From: an uncultured Poribacteria bacterium
Lineage (GTDB): Bacteria; Poribacteria; WGA-4E; WGA-3G
NCBI GenBank assembly: GCA_951828385.1
Contig: OX639973.1
Coordinates: 1,792,470 to 1,856,469 of the forward strand
Direction of reading: 5' to 3'
Length of the DNA: 64,000 nucleotides
The position numbers were made by a program, and so were the translations under genes. Shown here piece by piece: positions 1 through 8,727 of the stretch. Each line of letters begins with the position of its first letter. The stretch's first letter is position 1. The notes under the pieces were generated by a model. That model saw only the letters and a program-made list of their open reading frames with translations, did not search any database and was not told the origin of the DNA.

Positions 1-1781
1 CCACCCGTGAGTCTGCTTGTAATCCCGTTTTCATCCAACGCATATACGTCTATTGTTTCATTAAAGATGTTTCCAACCCGGTACTGAACTTGACCACGGT
101 TGCGCGGTTCCGTAGTGGTGTTAAACTCAAGGCGATTCGACTCCGCTTGAAAGTCGCGCCAATACTCAAGTTCATACCAGTCGAGATAGAAATCATAAGA
201 TCCAGGTGGCGTATCGTTGTCATCAAATGCCTCAATGCGCATATAGTTCGTTGTATCGTGGAAGATGAGATTCTCTTGGTTCTTTTCGATGTCGCGGGTT
301 ACAGTATGCGAAGCTTGGCGTTTCCACTCCACATCCCTACCCAGTCTGTGGTTATTAAAGGTGATGCGCGCGACGTGACGCGCACTCCCCCTGCGAGAGA
401 CACCTTGGAATCTGATACGCAAAGTAGCAGTTTGATCAATTTGAAGCCGCGGTGTTGCTCCCGGAATGTCTTCAGGTTTTATAGGAAAATCTTTGCCTCT
501 CTTTCCAATGTCCCCACCGCGGAAGGCAACGCCGAAATAGTGATCTGCCAGTTCAGACTTAACATCAGTACCATCTAAGACATCATGATGCCTATTCTCC
601 TCAAAGCGAACCCGCGTTAAAAAGGCTTTAGGCGATACTAAGTTTGGTGTTTTCGGGGTTCCGTCGCGTTCCGACACCCGCGATGTCTCAAGACCCGCGG
701 CTGGTTCTCCGCGTAAACCGAAACGGAGCCAGTAGACGTTTTCATCGGTAAATTTGTTGTCTGCTAATGCCCGACCATAAAAGACAATCCGTTCGCCAGG
801 GTCAAGCCTATTGTTCTCGTTTTCATCGAAAATATAGACACCCTGCTTCCTACCACTGCTCTCCAATCGAAGTGTATCAAGGTCTATAGTCTCTGGTTCA
901 ATGCCGGTATGCGCCTTAATGTTGTTATAGGTAATATGATACATACCTGTCTCAATGACAGAGATTTTAAAACGGCGTGTGCTCGCATTGATTAGCGACG
1001 GTGCCCTCGGAACGTGATTTCCATCCATAATTCCATAAGGTGTCCGGCGCTGTTTTCGCCACAGCTTTGACTGCTCGTAGTTTCGCAATGTGCCTTGGAA
1101 CAGGTTCTCAAAAGCACGCGGCGGTTCTCGAAAAGTAGATGGAATCGTAGGCGTAAGATTACCGCCAACAACCGCACCCGGAAAATGCACTCGGAACGTC
1201 ACAGACGGAAATATTTTTAACTGCTGCGTTGCCTGATTGTATTGCACCGGGTTAATTTGCAAACTGCCGATGCGCTGATCTCGCACAAAACCCCCAGGGA
1301 TAACTTCTACAAGCTGCGTCGGATAGAACTTGGCGGAAACCCGAGGGGCACCACCGGAAGCCAGCGTAGGAAAAACCGGATCATCCGGCGTGATACCCAC
1401 ATTTTCGATCGTCCTCATCTCCGAACGCGCTTGAATGATCGTAACAACCGGCGTTCCCACGACAGGGATGCCAATGCGCTGCGTGTAAATGGGCAGACGC
1501 GGTTTGCCTATGTCAAGCGTCCGATCCGCACCTGCAAAACGAATATCAGTTTCCACACCTCCGGATTCACCGTCAGTAGCGGAAGTCTGTGTCGTTATCT
1601 TAAGTTCTGGCAGGGTGAAACATGCTGTGAGGGTATCTGCTGTGGTTGCAAGAATCTGAAGCGGTGGCACCGCGTCCCCAGTAACGGGCAGAGAACCCGA
1701 CTGTGTCTGACCTACAGCAACCAGCATTGAAACAGTAGAAAGTGTAAGGACTATGGCTAAAAAAATAAATATCTTTTTCAT
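1..1781 (-). CDS. Secreted C25 (gingipain)-like peptidase, N-terminal part, runs off left edge
   Basis: An uninterrupted reading frame runs from an ATG at 1781 to the window edge (593 codons, no stop). Residues 1-24 form a signal peptide (MKK, then a hydrophobic stretch, then VGQ). Residues about 70-210 resemble the gingipain/PorU propeptide region (LPIYTQRIGIPVVGTPVV, then FYPTQLVEVIPGG). Residues about 290-350 match the beta-rich domain that precedes the C25 catalytic domain (FKISVIETGMYHITYNNI, then a DENENNRLDPGERIVFYGRA-type segment). The Cys/His catalytic domain would lie beyond the edge and is not seen. Upstream there is only a weak AGAAAG ribosome-binding site. Secretion is supported by the signal peptide; proteolytic activity is inference from the family. 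Confidence 0.72.
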   Translation of the reverse strand, partial: MKKIFIFLAIVLTLSTVSMLVAVGQTQSGSLPVTGDAVPPLQILATTADTLTACFTLPELKITTQTSATDGESGGVETDIRFAGADRTLDIGKPRLPIYTQRIGIPVVGTPVVTIIQARSEMRTIENVGITPDDPVFPTLASGGAPRVSAKFYPTQLVEVIPGGFVRDQRIGSLQINPVQYNQATQQLKIFPSVTFRVHFPGAVVGGNLTPTIPSTFREPPRAFENLFQGTLRNYEQSKLWRKQRRTPYGIMDGNHVPRAPSLINASTRRFKISVIETGMYHITYNNIKAHTGIEPETIDLDTLRLESSGRKQGVYIFDENENNRLDPGERIVFYGRALADNKFTDENVYWLRFGLRGEPAAGLETSRVSERDGTPKTPNLVSPKAFLTRVRFEENRHHDVLDGTDVKSELADHYFGVAFRGGDIGKRGKDFPIKPEDIPGATPRLQIDQTATLRIRFQGVSRRGSARHVARITFNNHRLGRDVEWKRQASHTVTRDIEKNQENLIFHDTTNYMRIEAFDDNDTPPGSYDFYLDWYELEYWRDFQAESNRLEFNTTTEPRNRGQVQYRVGNIFNETIDVYALDENGITSRLTG

Positions 1782-2167
1782 TGCGTTGGACGATTCTTTC
1801 TATGGTGAACTTTGGAAATAAGTAGACCGCAGCAAAAACGATTCGCCTTCGCTGACAAACTTTTTTAACTTTGTTGCTTTACACTGTCTTTTTAATTCTA
1901 AAATCTACAGAATAGTTATAACGCCAGTTTGATTAATCATTTCGGCTGCGTTGCGGTTCTATTTTCGCATCACAGAGACGTCAATTGTAGCACAAACTTC
2001 CCAGTTTGTGGCGTATATGACGTCCATTAACAGTGGACGCTACATAAGTCCAACATTTATCAAACTCACGTTAGTTATAAGTTATAAATAAAGAGTCGTT
2101 TAGATGTTCCTAATCCTTCTTAACCAACCACTTATAACCAACTACTTATAACCCTTGACGCTAATCG
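1782..2167. repeat. Gene-free stretch with nested hairpins
   Basis: No gene is visible. At 1986-2043 a closing stem (TGTAGC...GCTACA) encloses two hairpins: CACAAACT-TCCC-AGTTTGTG (1991-2010) and CGTCCA...TGGACG (2021-2039). This gives a cruciform or three-way-junction shape typical of small palindromic repeats. Further right, 2068-2160 carries tandem TTATAA-rich words and ends with repeated CTTATAACC blocks of the type seen around other genes in the window. The divergent layout (C25-like gene and pdxA both on minus) means this is upstream of the C25-like gene and downstream of nothing on plus, so a terminator role is not obvious. Confidence 0.5.
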
Positions 2168-3283
2168 CTAATTCGCGAGTCGCGAAGCGCAATTGAGTGC
2201 TGCAACAAGGCTACTCTCGCTCGCGATACCTTTACCGACTATGTCAAACGCAGTGCCGTGGTCTACGCTGGTGCGGATTATCGGTAACCCTAAGGTGACA
2301 TTTACAAGCTTCCCAAAGCCGAGAAGTTTTATCGGAATATTACCTTGGTCGTGATACATAGCGATAACAGCGTGCCACTTCCCTTGATTTGCTTTGACAA
2401 AAAGGGCATCGGCGGGCAGAGGACCGTCTATCGTACCCTGCTGTGTCTGGGCCTGTGCAATAGCTGGGCGGATAAAATGTACCTCCTCTTCTCCGAACAT
2501 ACCATCTTCACCGGCGTGCGGGTTCAATCCCGCAACGGCCAATCGAGGCTCAGAAATGCCACAGCGGATTAACACCTGTTGCGTGATCCCGATGACATTT
2601 ACGATTCTTGGAATAGAGAGGTGTTTCGGAACGTCAGCCAACGCGATATGGTTTGTCACGAAAGTGACTGCTGGAATGGTTGATGGTGTCGGAAGCACGC
2701 CATCACGATGATCTGCTGAAGCACCCCATCCCGATGATCGGGATCGGGCGACTTCAGAGGGATCGCGTGACTTCCGAGGATGGCCATCCAATGCTTCAGG
2801 TGTGCAAAGCATCATCACAACATCGGGTGTGTTAGTGAAGGCAGCAAGCATTTCTGTGTGTCCTGAATAAGGTAGCCCCGCACGGTTTATCGCTGCTTTG
2901 CAGATTGGAGCAGTCGTGATAGCATCAAGTTCACCGCGCATCGCCAGCTGTGCAGCCACCTCAATCGCTTTAACAGCAGCACCACCAGCACGCACATCTA
3001 TAGTGCCACGGCAAATCTCATCAGGCGATAGTGAAGAAATATCAAGCACATCAATTGTCCCGTGCGTCGCACTTGCTTGCATCGGTGTCTTGATGATATT
3101 AAATTTTAACGGAGGCGCGTCGACGGATATGAATTGACAAGCATCCTGAAGGATAGCAGGACTCCCGATGACAATCGGTTGGCACATTGAATATACGCTT
3201 TTGTGTGCAAGTGCCTTAATAATGATCTCAGGACCGATGCCAGCGGCATCCCCCATCGTTAGTCCAATCTTGGGGCTATGCAA
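2168..3283 (-). CDS. pdxA: 4-hydroxythreonine-4-phosphate dehydrogenase with an in-frame insertion
   Basis: The protein (371 aa) carries the PdxA signature set: N-terminal GLTMGDAAGIGPEI, metal-binding His in SGHTE (H142), TNHIALADVP (H212) and AMYHDQGNIPIK. PdxA oxidises 4-phosphohydroxy-L-threonine in the DXP-dependent pyridoxal phosphate pathway. The start is TTG at 3283, chosen because GGGAG lies six bases upstream. Residues about 161-204 form a polar, low-similarity insertion between MMLC and AVTFVTNH, where the family normally has only a few residues; the inserted DNA holds a perfect palindrome (2728-2744). The C-terminal half stays in frame, so the gene may still be functional. Family call is secure; activity with the insert is unknown. 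Confidence 0.9.
   Translation of the reverse strand: MHSPKIGLTMGDAAGIGPEIIIKALAHKSVYSMCQPIVIGSPAILQDACQFISVDAPPLKFNIIKTPMQASATHGTIDVLDISSLSPDEICRGTIDVRAGGAAVKAIEVAAQLAMRGELDAITTAPICKAAINRAGLPYSGHTEMLAAFTNTPDVVMMLCTPEALDGHPRKSRDPSEVARSRSSGWGASADHRDGVLPTPSTIPAVTFVTNHIALADVPKHLSIPRIVNVIGITQQVLIRCGISEPRLAVAGLNPHAGEDGMFGEEEVHFIRPAIAQAQTQQGTIDGPLPADALFVKANQGKWHAVIAMYHDQGNIPIKLLGFGKLVNVTLGLPIIRTSVDHGTAFDIVGKGIASESSLVAALNCASRLAN
2705..2805. repeat. Palindrome-containing in-frame insertion inside pdxA
   Basis: Within pdxA, ATCCCGAT-G-ATCGGGAT (2728-2744) is a perfect 8-bp inverted repeat with a one-base loop. Beside it GACTTCAGAGG (2750-2760) is repeated as GACTTCCGAGG (2769-2779). The segment maps to the extra residues 161-204 of the protein. 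Boundaries are approximate because they are inferred from where PdxA similarity stops and resumes. Confidence 0.55.
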
Positions 3284-3333
3284 TTTTTTCTCCCTTAATC
3301 GAAGCGAGCAGTGCCTTGATCAGGAGATGGAGG

Positions 3334-3624
3334 CTACAGGTTTACTTGGCGGTAGAGTGTGGTAGCACGCGCGCGTGAGACGTTCCCAGAGGGTAGTTCA
3401 ACAACCTCGTATTCAGACTCGGGCACGTCTTCAATGCTGATCGGATGCCCTTCTCCAGTAGCGGGCGGGGGCCCCGGCATACGAATTATATCACCGACAG
3501 AAAGCGTCTTGCCGGCTTTCGCAACGTGTCCGTTGACGCTCACTGCGCCTTTGCTACAGAGCGTATTAGCAATCGTCCGCCGTTTTACAAGACGGCTGAT
3601 CTGCAGAAATTTATCTAACCGCAT
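3334..3624 (-). CDS. S4-domain RNA-binding protein, RqcP/HslR-like
   Basis: This 96-aa protein opens with the S4 signature MRLDKFLQISRLVKRRTIA, followed by CSKGAVSVNGHVAKAGKTL and SVGDII. The spacing matches RqcP (YabO)/HslR-type S4 proteins, which bind the ribosome or nascent-chain-blocked 50S subunits during rescue. It has about 25 extra residues at the C terminus. It lies between pdxA and lon on the same strand. A ribosome-quality-control role would fit the downstream protease/chaperone genes, but that link is inference from position and family. Confidence 0.8.
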   Translation of the reverse strand: MRLDKFLQISRLVKRRTIANTLCSKGAVSVNGHVAKAGKTLSVGDIIRMPGPPPATGEGHPISIEDVPESEYEVVELPSGNVSRARATTLYRQVNL

Positions 3625-3630
3625 TTTTTA

Positions 3631-3730
3631 GTAGTTTTCAGTACGATTTTTTTTCAAAAAATCTTTCGGTTGTCGGTTAAGAGAAAGACTTTATTATTAG
3701 CGTTGCCCTCTTAACTGAAAACTGATAACT
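3631..3730. repeat. Intergenic CAGTT-type repeat, copy 1
   Basis: Between the S4 gene and lon, TTTTCAGTACGA is followed by a T8/A6 hairpin, then GGTTGTCGGTTAAGAGAAAGAC and, after a short loop, CCCTCTTAACTGAAAACTGATAACT as an imperfect inverted partner (each block shown here is part of a longer arm). The first half is nearly identical to 7896-7960. Confidence 0.65.
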
Positions 3731-3733
3731 ATC

Positions 3734-6181
3734 CTACACAGAGGGTTGGGAAACGACTGGCATTTCTACAGGAACTTCGGGGTCCACGACAGGTTCTGTC
3801 AGTGCCAATTCCAGGACCTCCATCATATCATTGACTTTATGAAAACGAATCCGTTCTCGAATTTCTGTAGGTATATCAACTTCATCTTTCTCGTTGTCCA
3901 CGGGGATGATAATGTCAAAGATGCCGTTTCGATAGGCAGCAAGTGATTTCTCTTTTAAACCACCAATGGGCAGCACTCTACCGCGAAGCGTAATTTCACC
4001 AGTCATAGCGATATCTTTTCGGACAGACTTACCTGTGAACGCGGAAAGGATCGCCGTAGCGACGGTAATCCCAGCGGAAGGACCGTCTTTCGGGACTGCA
4101 CCCTCTGGAATGTGGATATGAATATCCTGCTGCTCAAGCTGCTTGTTAAGCAATCCGAAAAATTCAGCGCGGGAACGGATATAGGCGACAGCGGTCTGGA
4201 CAGACTCACGCATGACTTCCTGAAGCTGCCCGGTCATACTCAGTTTGCCTTCTCCCTGCATCGTCGTCGCTTCAACGGAGACGATATCGCCACCAATCTG
4301 TGTCCATACCATGCCTGTAGCGACACCGACTTCGTCGCGTTCTTCGGCTTTTGTGCGCGTCCACTTAGCAGGTCCGAGATAATCGCTCAAATTGGTGGGG
4401 GTTATTTCAAGGTTAAGATCCGGCGTATCTTCGGTGACGATCTCTCTGGCGACCTTTCGCATGACAGTCGTGAGGGTGCGTTCGAGGTTGCGGACCCCGG
4501 CTTCGCGGGTATACTTATGTATCATCTCATAGATGGCTTCGTCTGTGAAAGTGATATTATCATCTGAAAGCCCGTGACGTTCAAGCTGCTTCGGGATGAG
4601 GCCATTCGGTGTAAAAGTAGCGATGTTGTGCTTCTCGAAATCGGTATAACCCGGTAATTCAATGATTTCCATCCGGTCCTGGAGTGCAGCGGGAATGGTA
4701 ACACGGGTGTTCGCGGTCGTAATGAACATTACATCGGAGAGATCAAAAGCAATATCCATGTAATGGTCACGGAAGGTCGAATTCTGTTCTGGATCCAGAA
4801 CCTCAAGAAGCGCAGATGCCGGATCGCCTCGGAAATCCGAACTCAGTTTATCTATCTCATCAAGTAAGAAGAGTGGATTTTTCGACTTCACATCACGGAG
4901 ACCTTGAATGATACGTCCCGGAATCGCACCGATATAGGTACGTCTGTGTCCACGGATCTCTGCTTCATCTCGAACACCGCCGAGTGACATCCTGACAAAC
5001 TTTCTACCCGTCGCACGGGCAATGGATTTACCGAGCGAGGTTTTGCCAACCCCCGGCGGACCGACAAGGCAAACAATAGGCCCTTTAAGGTGTTTCACGA
5101 GTTGTAAGACAGCAAGGTATTCAAGCACATTCTCTTTCGGTTTCTCCAACCCGTAATGATCTTCATCAAGTATGCGTTGGGCTTCGGGGAGTTGGAGTTG
5201 GTGTTCAGTCCTCTCTTTCCAAGGTAGCGCAAGTATCCAGTCAACATAAGTACGGATGACTCCAGATTCGGCGGATTGCGGCGGTATCTGGGCGAGGCGA
5301 TCAAGTTCCTTAAGGGCTTTCTCCTCTGCTTCTTCGGACATGCCAGCGTTTTTTACCTGTTCCCGAAGTTCATCGACTTCAGCGATGTCATCCCTGCCGA
5401 GCTCCTTCTGAATGACCTTCATCTGTTCCTGAAGGTAGAATTCCCGATGGGTCTTCTGGACGGATTCCCGGACCTGATTGTGAATGTCATCTCGGAGTTC
5501 ATTCCGCTCAAGTGCCTCGTTCAAAAACTGTATGACGAGTTGTAAACGTTTAATCGGGTTGAATTCCTCAATAACATTTTGGCGTTCTGGGGCTGTGAGG
5601 TCGAGAAATCCGGCGATCGTATCAGCGAGAGGGCCCGGTTCTTCTTGCTCTTTGATAAGCGGTTTAACCTCTTCCAAGGTCAAAACATGCGGTTGTGAGC
5701 TGCGCGACTGCTCCTTCTGCCTTGTTTTCGCGTAGTCATTGAAAAGCTTCTTAGTCTCTTTAACGAGAGATTCAGCGGCGGTTGCTAACCCGATCTCCTC
5801 ATGGACAATTTGCACCTCTGCTTGCAAGAAATCGGCGGTTTTCGTATAGCTGAGAACAATCGCCCGCTGTTCTGCAGCAACAGCGATACGGATAGTGCCG
5901 TCACCCGGTTCGTAAGATTCAATGATATTTGCGACAGTGCCGATAGTGTGAAGATGTTCAGGCGCGACATCTGCTCCTTCTTCCAACTCCACTTTTTGAT
6001 GGAGCAGGAGTATCCGCCTATTCGCGCGGAGTGCAGCACGCGTTGCCTTGATCCCCATCTCACGCGCGGCAATTAAGAAAGATCTCGTCTTCGGAAAAGG
6101 GGAATACTTATCGAAATCCGAGGGTAAATCAATAACCGGCAAACTTAAGGTTCCATGTTCTTTCGCTGCTGTCGGATCCAT
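3734..6181 (-). CDS. lon: ATP-dependent Lon protease
   Basis: This 815-aa protein has the full Lon layout: a divergent N-terminal substrate-binding domain (about 1-220), coiled region, AAA+ domain with Walker A GPPGVGKT (374-381) and Walker B FLLDEIDK, and a C-terminal Ser-Lys protease domain with PKDGPSAG (Ser702) and [10 protein letters not shown] (Lys745). The Ser-Lys distance of 43 residues equals that in E. coli Lon. It degrades misfolded and regulatory proteins in the cytoplasm. The start ATG at 6181 has no Shine-Dalgarno sequence but an A-rich leader ending TTAAAAAAAATATG. It is followed by clpX, clpP and tig upstream on the same strand, a classical quality-control cluster. Confidence 0.96.
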   Translation of the reverse strand: MDPTAAKEHGTLSLPVIDLPSDFDKYSPFPKTRSFLIAAREMGIKATRAALRANRRILLLHQKVELEEGADVAPEHLHTIGTVANIIESYEPGDGTIRIAVAAEQRAIVLSYTKTADFLQAEVQIVHEEIGLATAAESLVKETKKLFNDYAKTRQKEQSRSSQPHVLTLEEVKPLIKEQEEPGPLADTIAGFLDLTAPERQNVIEEFNPIKRLQLVIQFLNEALERNELRDDIHNQVRESVQKTHREFYLQEQMKVIQKELGRDDIAEVDELREQVKNAGMSEEAEEKALKELDRLAQIPPQSAESGVIRTYVDWILALPWKERTEHQLQLPEAQRILDEDHYGLEKPKENVLEYLAVLQLVKHLKGPIVCLVGPPGVGKTSLGKSIARATGRKFVRMSLGGVRDEAEIRGHRRTYIGAIPGRIIQGLRDVKSKNPLFLLDEIDKLSSDFRGDPASALLEVLDPEQNSTFRDHYMDIAFDLSDVMFITTANTRVTIPAALQDRMEIIELPGYTDFEKHNIATFTPNGLIPKQLERHGLSDDNITFTDEAIYEMIHKYTREAGVRNLERTLTTVMRKVAREIVTEDTPDLNLEITPTNLSDYLGPAKWTRTKAEERDEVGVATGMVWTQIGGDIVSVEATTMQGEGKLSMTGQLQEVMRESVQTAVAYIRSRAEFFGLLNKQLEQQDIHIHIPEGAVPKDGPSAGITVATAILSAFTGKSVRKDIAMTGEITLRGRVLPIGGLKEKSLAAYRNGIFDIIIPVDNEKDEVDIPTEIRERIRFHKVNDMMEVLELALTEPVVDPEVPVEMPVVSQPSV

Positions 6182-6189
6182 ATTTTTTT

Positions 6190-6300
6190 TAATGGCTATC
6201 AGCAGTCAGCAGTCAGCAGTCAGTAAAAGAGGTGTTTGGTTAGCTAAAACCTTTTTGCTGATGGTTTCCGATGGCTGAGGGCTGATGGCTATTTCCTCAT
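6190..6300. repeat. Repetitive lon-clpX spacer (CAGCAGTCAG tandem and inverted words)
   Basis: The spacer holds three tandem CAGCAGT/CAGTCAG words, then after about 45 bases GCTGATGG and GGCTGAGGGCTGATGGC words, which form imperfect inverted partners. It resembles the other CAGTT-type spacers in layout but differs in sequence. Confidence 0.45.
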
Positions 6301-6331
6301 AGTAGCAAACGGCTCATCCACAAAACTGTGC

Positions 6332-7870
6332 CTAAGCAGTTTTAAGTTCTTCGGATTTTGTGTAAGTGAGTTGTGGTGGTTCACTGTTGCGCACAGAATC
6401 TTCGGTGATATGACATGCTTCAACATCATCAAGTGATGGGAGACGATAGAGGGTATCAAGCATAATCTTTTCAAAAACGGCTCTTAACCCCCGCGCACCC
6501 GTTTCACGGTCAATGACTTCATCCGCAATAGCGGTTAATGCCCCATCAGTTACATCGAATTGCACACCTTCATACGCCAAAAGATGCCGATATTGCTTGA
6601 CAAGCGCGTTCTTCGGTTCTGTGAGGATACGAATCAACGCCGGCGCATCCAATTCATGGAGCGTGCTAACAACCGGAAGTCGCCCAATCAACTCTGGTAT
6701 AAATCCGTATTTAATAAGATCTTTTGGTGTGGCCTGTGCAAGAATTTCATGAATTTTGGTCTCGCTTTTCGGTTGGATAGGCGAACCGAAGCCGATACTC
6801 TGCTTCCCGAGCCTATCCTTAATGGCTTTATCTAATCCGATAAAGGTCCCACCGCAGATAAACAATACCTTTTTCGTATTTACCGCTATCATCTCTTGAT
6901 GAGGGTGCTTCCTACCGCCACGCGGGGGTACATTCGCGGTTGTCCCTTCCAGAATCTTGAGTAATGCTTGCTGAACGCCTTCGCCGGATACATCGCGGGT
7001 AATCGATGGATTTTCGGATTTTCGCGTAATCTTATCAATTTCGTCAATATAAATGATACCCGTTTCAGCGCGCGCGACATCACCATCCGCCGCTTGAACC
7101 AGTTTCAATATGATATTCTCGACATCCTCACCCACGTAACCCGCTTCCGTCAAAGTTGTCGCATCGGTGATAGCAAAAGGCACATCTAACACCCTTGCCA
7201 GCGTTTGCGCGAGAAGCGTTTTCCCCGTACCTGTTGGCCCGATGAGCAAAATGTTGCTCTTGTCTAATTCAACATCATCAGTCGTATTGCCGTGGTGTAA
7301 GCGTTTATAGTGCGTGTAAACTGCAACCGATAATGTCTTTTTAGCATGTTCTTGATCTATTACGTATTCATCAAGCTTTGCTTTAATCTCTTCAGGGGAC
7401 GGAGGTTCTGTGAACGCGTCCTGTTCATTTTTTGTTTCGGCGTTCGTTGGGTTGGCAGTATTGGTTTCGGCACGTTGGCCAGCACCGCGACCGCGCGCCT
7501 GTGCAGGTTCTCCTTGTTCCTCTTCAAGCTTGTGTTGTGCGTCTGATCCGTCCGCTGCGTTGAAATCCTCCATGGATAAATCAAAACTACCATCCGGCTT
7601 ACGAGCGAGAATATCGTTACAGAGATCAATACACTCGGCAAGACATCTTTCACAGATATTCGCCTCAAGTCCATTAAAGAGTCGTTCGACATCCGTATTA
7701 TCGCGCCTACAAAACGCACATGAAGCGTTATCCGATGTCGATGCTGATAGGCGGACAATACATTCAACACAAATATTGGCGTCCCTGCCCTGAAGGAGTC
7801 GTAAGCGGACTTGTGTACTGTCCTGTTGACAGAAAGAACAAGACACTTCACGATGGGCAGATTGTGACAT
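6332..7870 (-). CDS. clpX: ClpX ATPase with two tandem N-terminal zinc fingers
   Basis: The C-terminal part is standard ClpX, the unfoldase that feeds ClpP: Walker A GPTGTGKT (211-218), pore loop GYVG (244-247), Walker B IYIDEIDK, and [11 protein letters not shown]. At 512 aa it is about 90 residues longer than usual. The extra length is explained by a duplicated C4 zinc-binding domain: CSFC...CVEC (Cys11, 14, 34, 37) and CAFC...CERC (Cys51, 54, 73, 76), then a long acidic, glycine/asparagine-rich linker (about 95-155). The start ATG at 7870 has GGAGAA upstream. It sits between clpP and lon. The second finger could widen substrate or adaptor choice; this is inference. Confidence 0.94.
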   Translation of the reverse strand: MSQSAHREVSCSFCQQDSTQVRLRLLQGRDANICVECIVRLSASTSDNASCAFCRRDNTDVERLFNGLEANICERCLAECIDLCNDILARKPDGSFDLSMEDFNAADGSDAQHKLEEEQGEPAQARGRGAGQRAETNTANPTNAETKNEQDAFTEPPSPEEIKAKLDEYVIDQEHAKKTLSVAVYTHYKRLHHGNTTDDVELDKSNILLIGPTGTGKTLLAQTLARVLDVPFAITDATTLTEAGYVGEDVENIILKLVQAADGDVARAETGIIYIDEIDKITRKSENPSITRDVSGEGVQQALLKILEGTTANVPPRGGRKHPHQEMIAVNTKKVLFICGGTFIGLDKAIKDRLGKQSIGFGSPIQPKSETKIHEILAQATPKDLIKYGFIPELIGRLPVVSTLHELDAPALIRILTEPKNALVKQYRHLLAYEGVQFDVTDGALTAIADEVIDRETGARGLRAVFEKIMLDTLYRLPSLDDVEACHITEDSVRNSEPPQLTYTKSEELKTA

Positions 7871-7895
7871 AGAGGTTCTCCTTTTCTAAATGGGT

Positions 7896-8010
7896 GTCAG
7901 TTTTCAGTACGATTTTTTTTCAAAAAATCTTTTGGTTTTTAGTTACGAGAAAGACTCGATAAGAGCGTTCCCCTCTTAACCAACAACCAACAACCATTAA
8001 CAACTATTAA
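7896..8010. repeat. Intergenic CAGTT-type repeat, copy 2
   Basis: The clpX-clpP spacer repeats the CAGTTTTCAGTACGA + T8/A6 hairpin block of 3631-3670 nearly base for base. It continues with AGTTACGAGAAAGACTC and ends in CCCCTCTTAACCAACAACC and tandem AACAACC/ATTAACAACT words that pair imperfectly with the first half. Confidence 0.65.
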
Positions 8011-8613
8011 CTATTTCCTCTCTGTAGCGCGCTGTGCAACAACATGATCAACGAGACCGTATTCAAGCGCCTGATCAGCAGTCATATAAAAATCGCGGTC
8101 GGCATCAGCAGCGATCTTGTCAACCTCTTGACCGGTATGTTCGGCTAAAATCGCGTAAAGCCGATCCCGCTCCTGTAAGATTTCTTTGGCATGAATGCTA
8201 ATATCGGAGGCTTGACCACCGATCCCGCGTGCCATCGGTTGGTGAATAAGTGCTTTCGCGTGTGGCAACGCGTAGCGTTTGCCGGGCGCACCTGCAGCAA
8301 GCAAAATAGCACCCATGCTATACGCCCTACCTAAACACCAAGTCTGCACGTCTGCTTTGATATACCGCATTGTATCGTAAATTGCCAAACCGGCAGAAAC
8401 AGAACCACCGGGCGTATTAATATAGAGAACAATATCTGCATCTGGATCTTTCCCTTCAAGGAAAAGCATCTGTGCAGTTACGATGTTCGCGAGGACATCA
8501 TCATCAATCGGTGTTCCAATCATGATAATCCGGTCTTCAAGCAAGCGAGAATAAATATCGTATGAGCGTTCGCCTCGGCTGGTTTGTTCAACGACGATAG
8601 GTACAAGATTCAT
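8011..8613 (-). CDS. clpP: ATP-dependent Clp protease proteolytic subunit
   Basis: The 200-aa protein has the ClpP serine protease triad: Ser99 in GRAYSMGA, His124 in ALIHQP, and Asp174 in [11 protein letters not shown], with spacing matching E. coli ClpP. It forms the tetradecameric chamber that works with ClpX, whose gene lies next downstream. The residue before the Ser loop (Ala-Tyr instead of Ala-Ala) is a common variant. The start ATG at 8613 has no Shine-Dalgarno sequence; the leader reads GATTAAAAAATATG, as in lon and the dnaJ-like gene. Confidence 0.96.
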   Translation of the reverse strand: MNLVPIVVEQTSRGERSYDIYSRLLEDRIIMIGTPIDDDVLANIVTAQMLFLEGKDPDADIVLYINTPGGSVSAGLAIYDTMRYIKADVQTWCLGRAYSMGAILLAAGAPGKRYALPHAKALIHQPMARGIGGQASDISIHAKEILQERDRLYAILAEHTGQEVDKIAADADRDFYMTADQALEYGLVDHVVAQRATERK

Positions 8614-8625
8614 ATTTTTTAATCG

Positions 8626-8727
8626 TTGTCAGTTGTCGGTTCGGTTGTTAGTTAAGAGAAAGATTTTAGGATGAACGTTCCCCTCTTAACCAACAACCAA
8701 TAACCATTCTTAACCAATAACTATTCT
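8626..8727. repeat. Intergenic CAGTT-type repeat, copy 3
   Basis: The clpP-tig spacer has GTTGTCAGTTGTCGG, GTTAGTTAAGAGAAAGA, then GTTCCCCTCTTAACCAACAACC and AACCATTCTTAACCA. The AGTTAAGAG and CTCTTAACCAAC words form the inverted arms; the order and wording parallel copies 1 and 2, without the T8/A6 hairpin. Confidence 0.6.
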
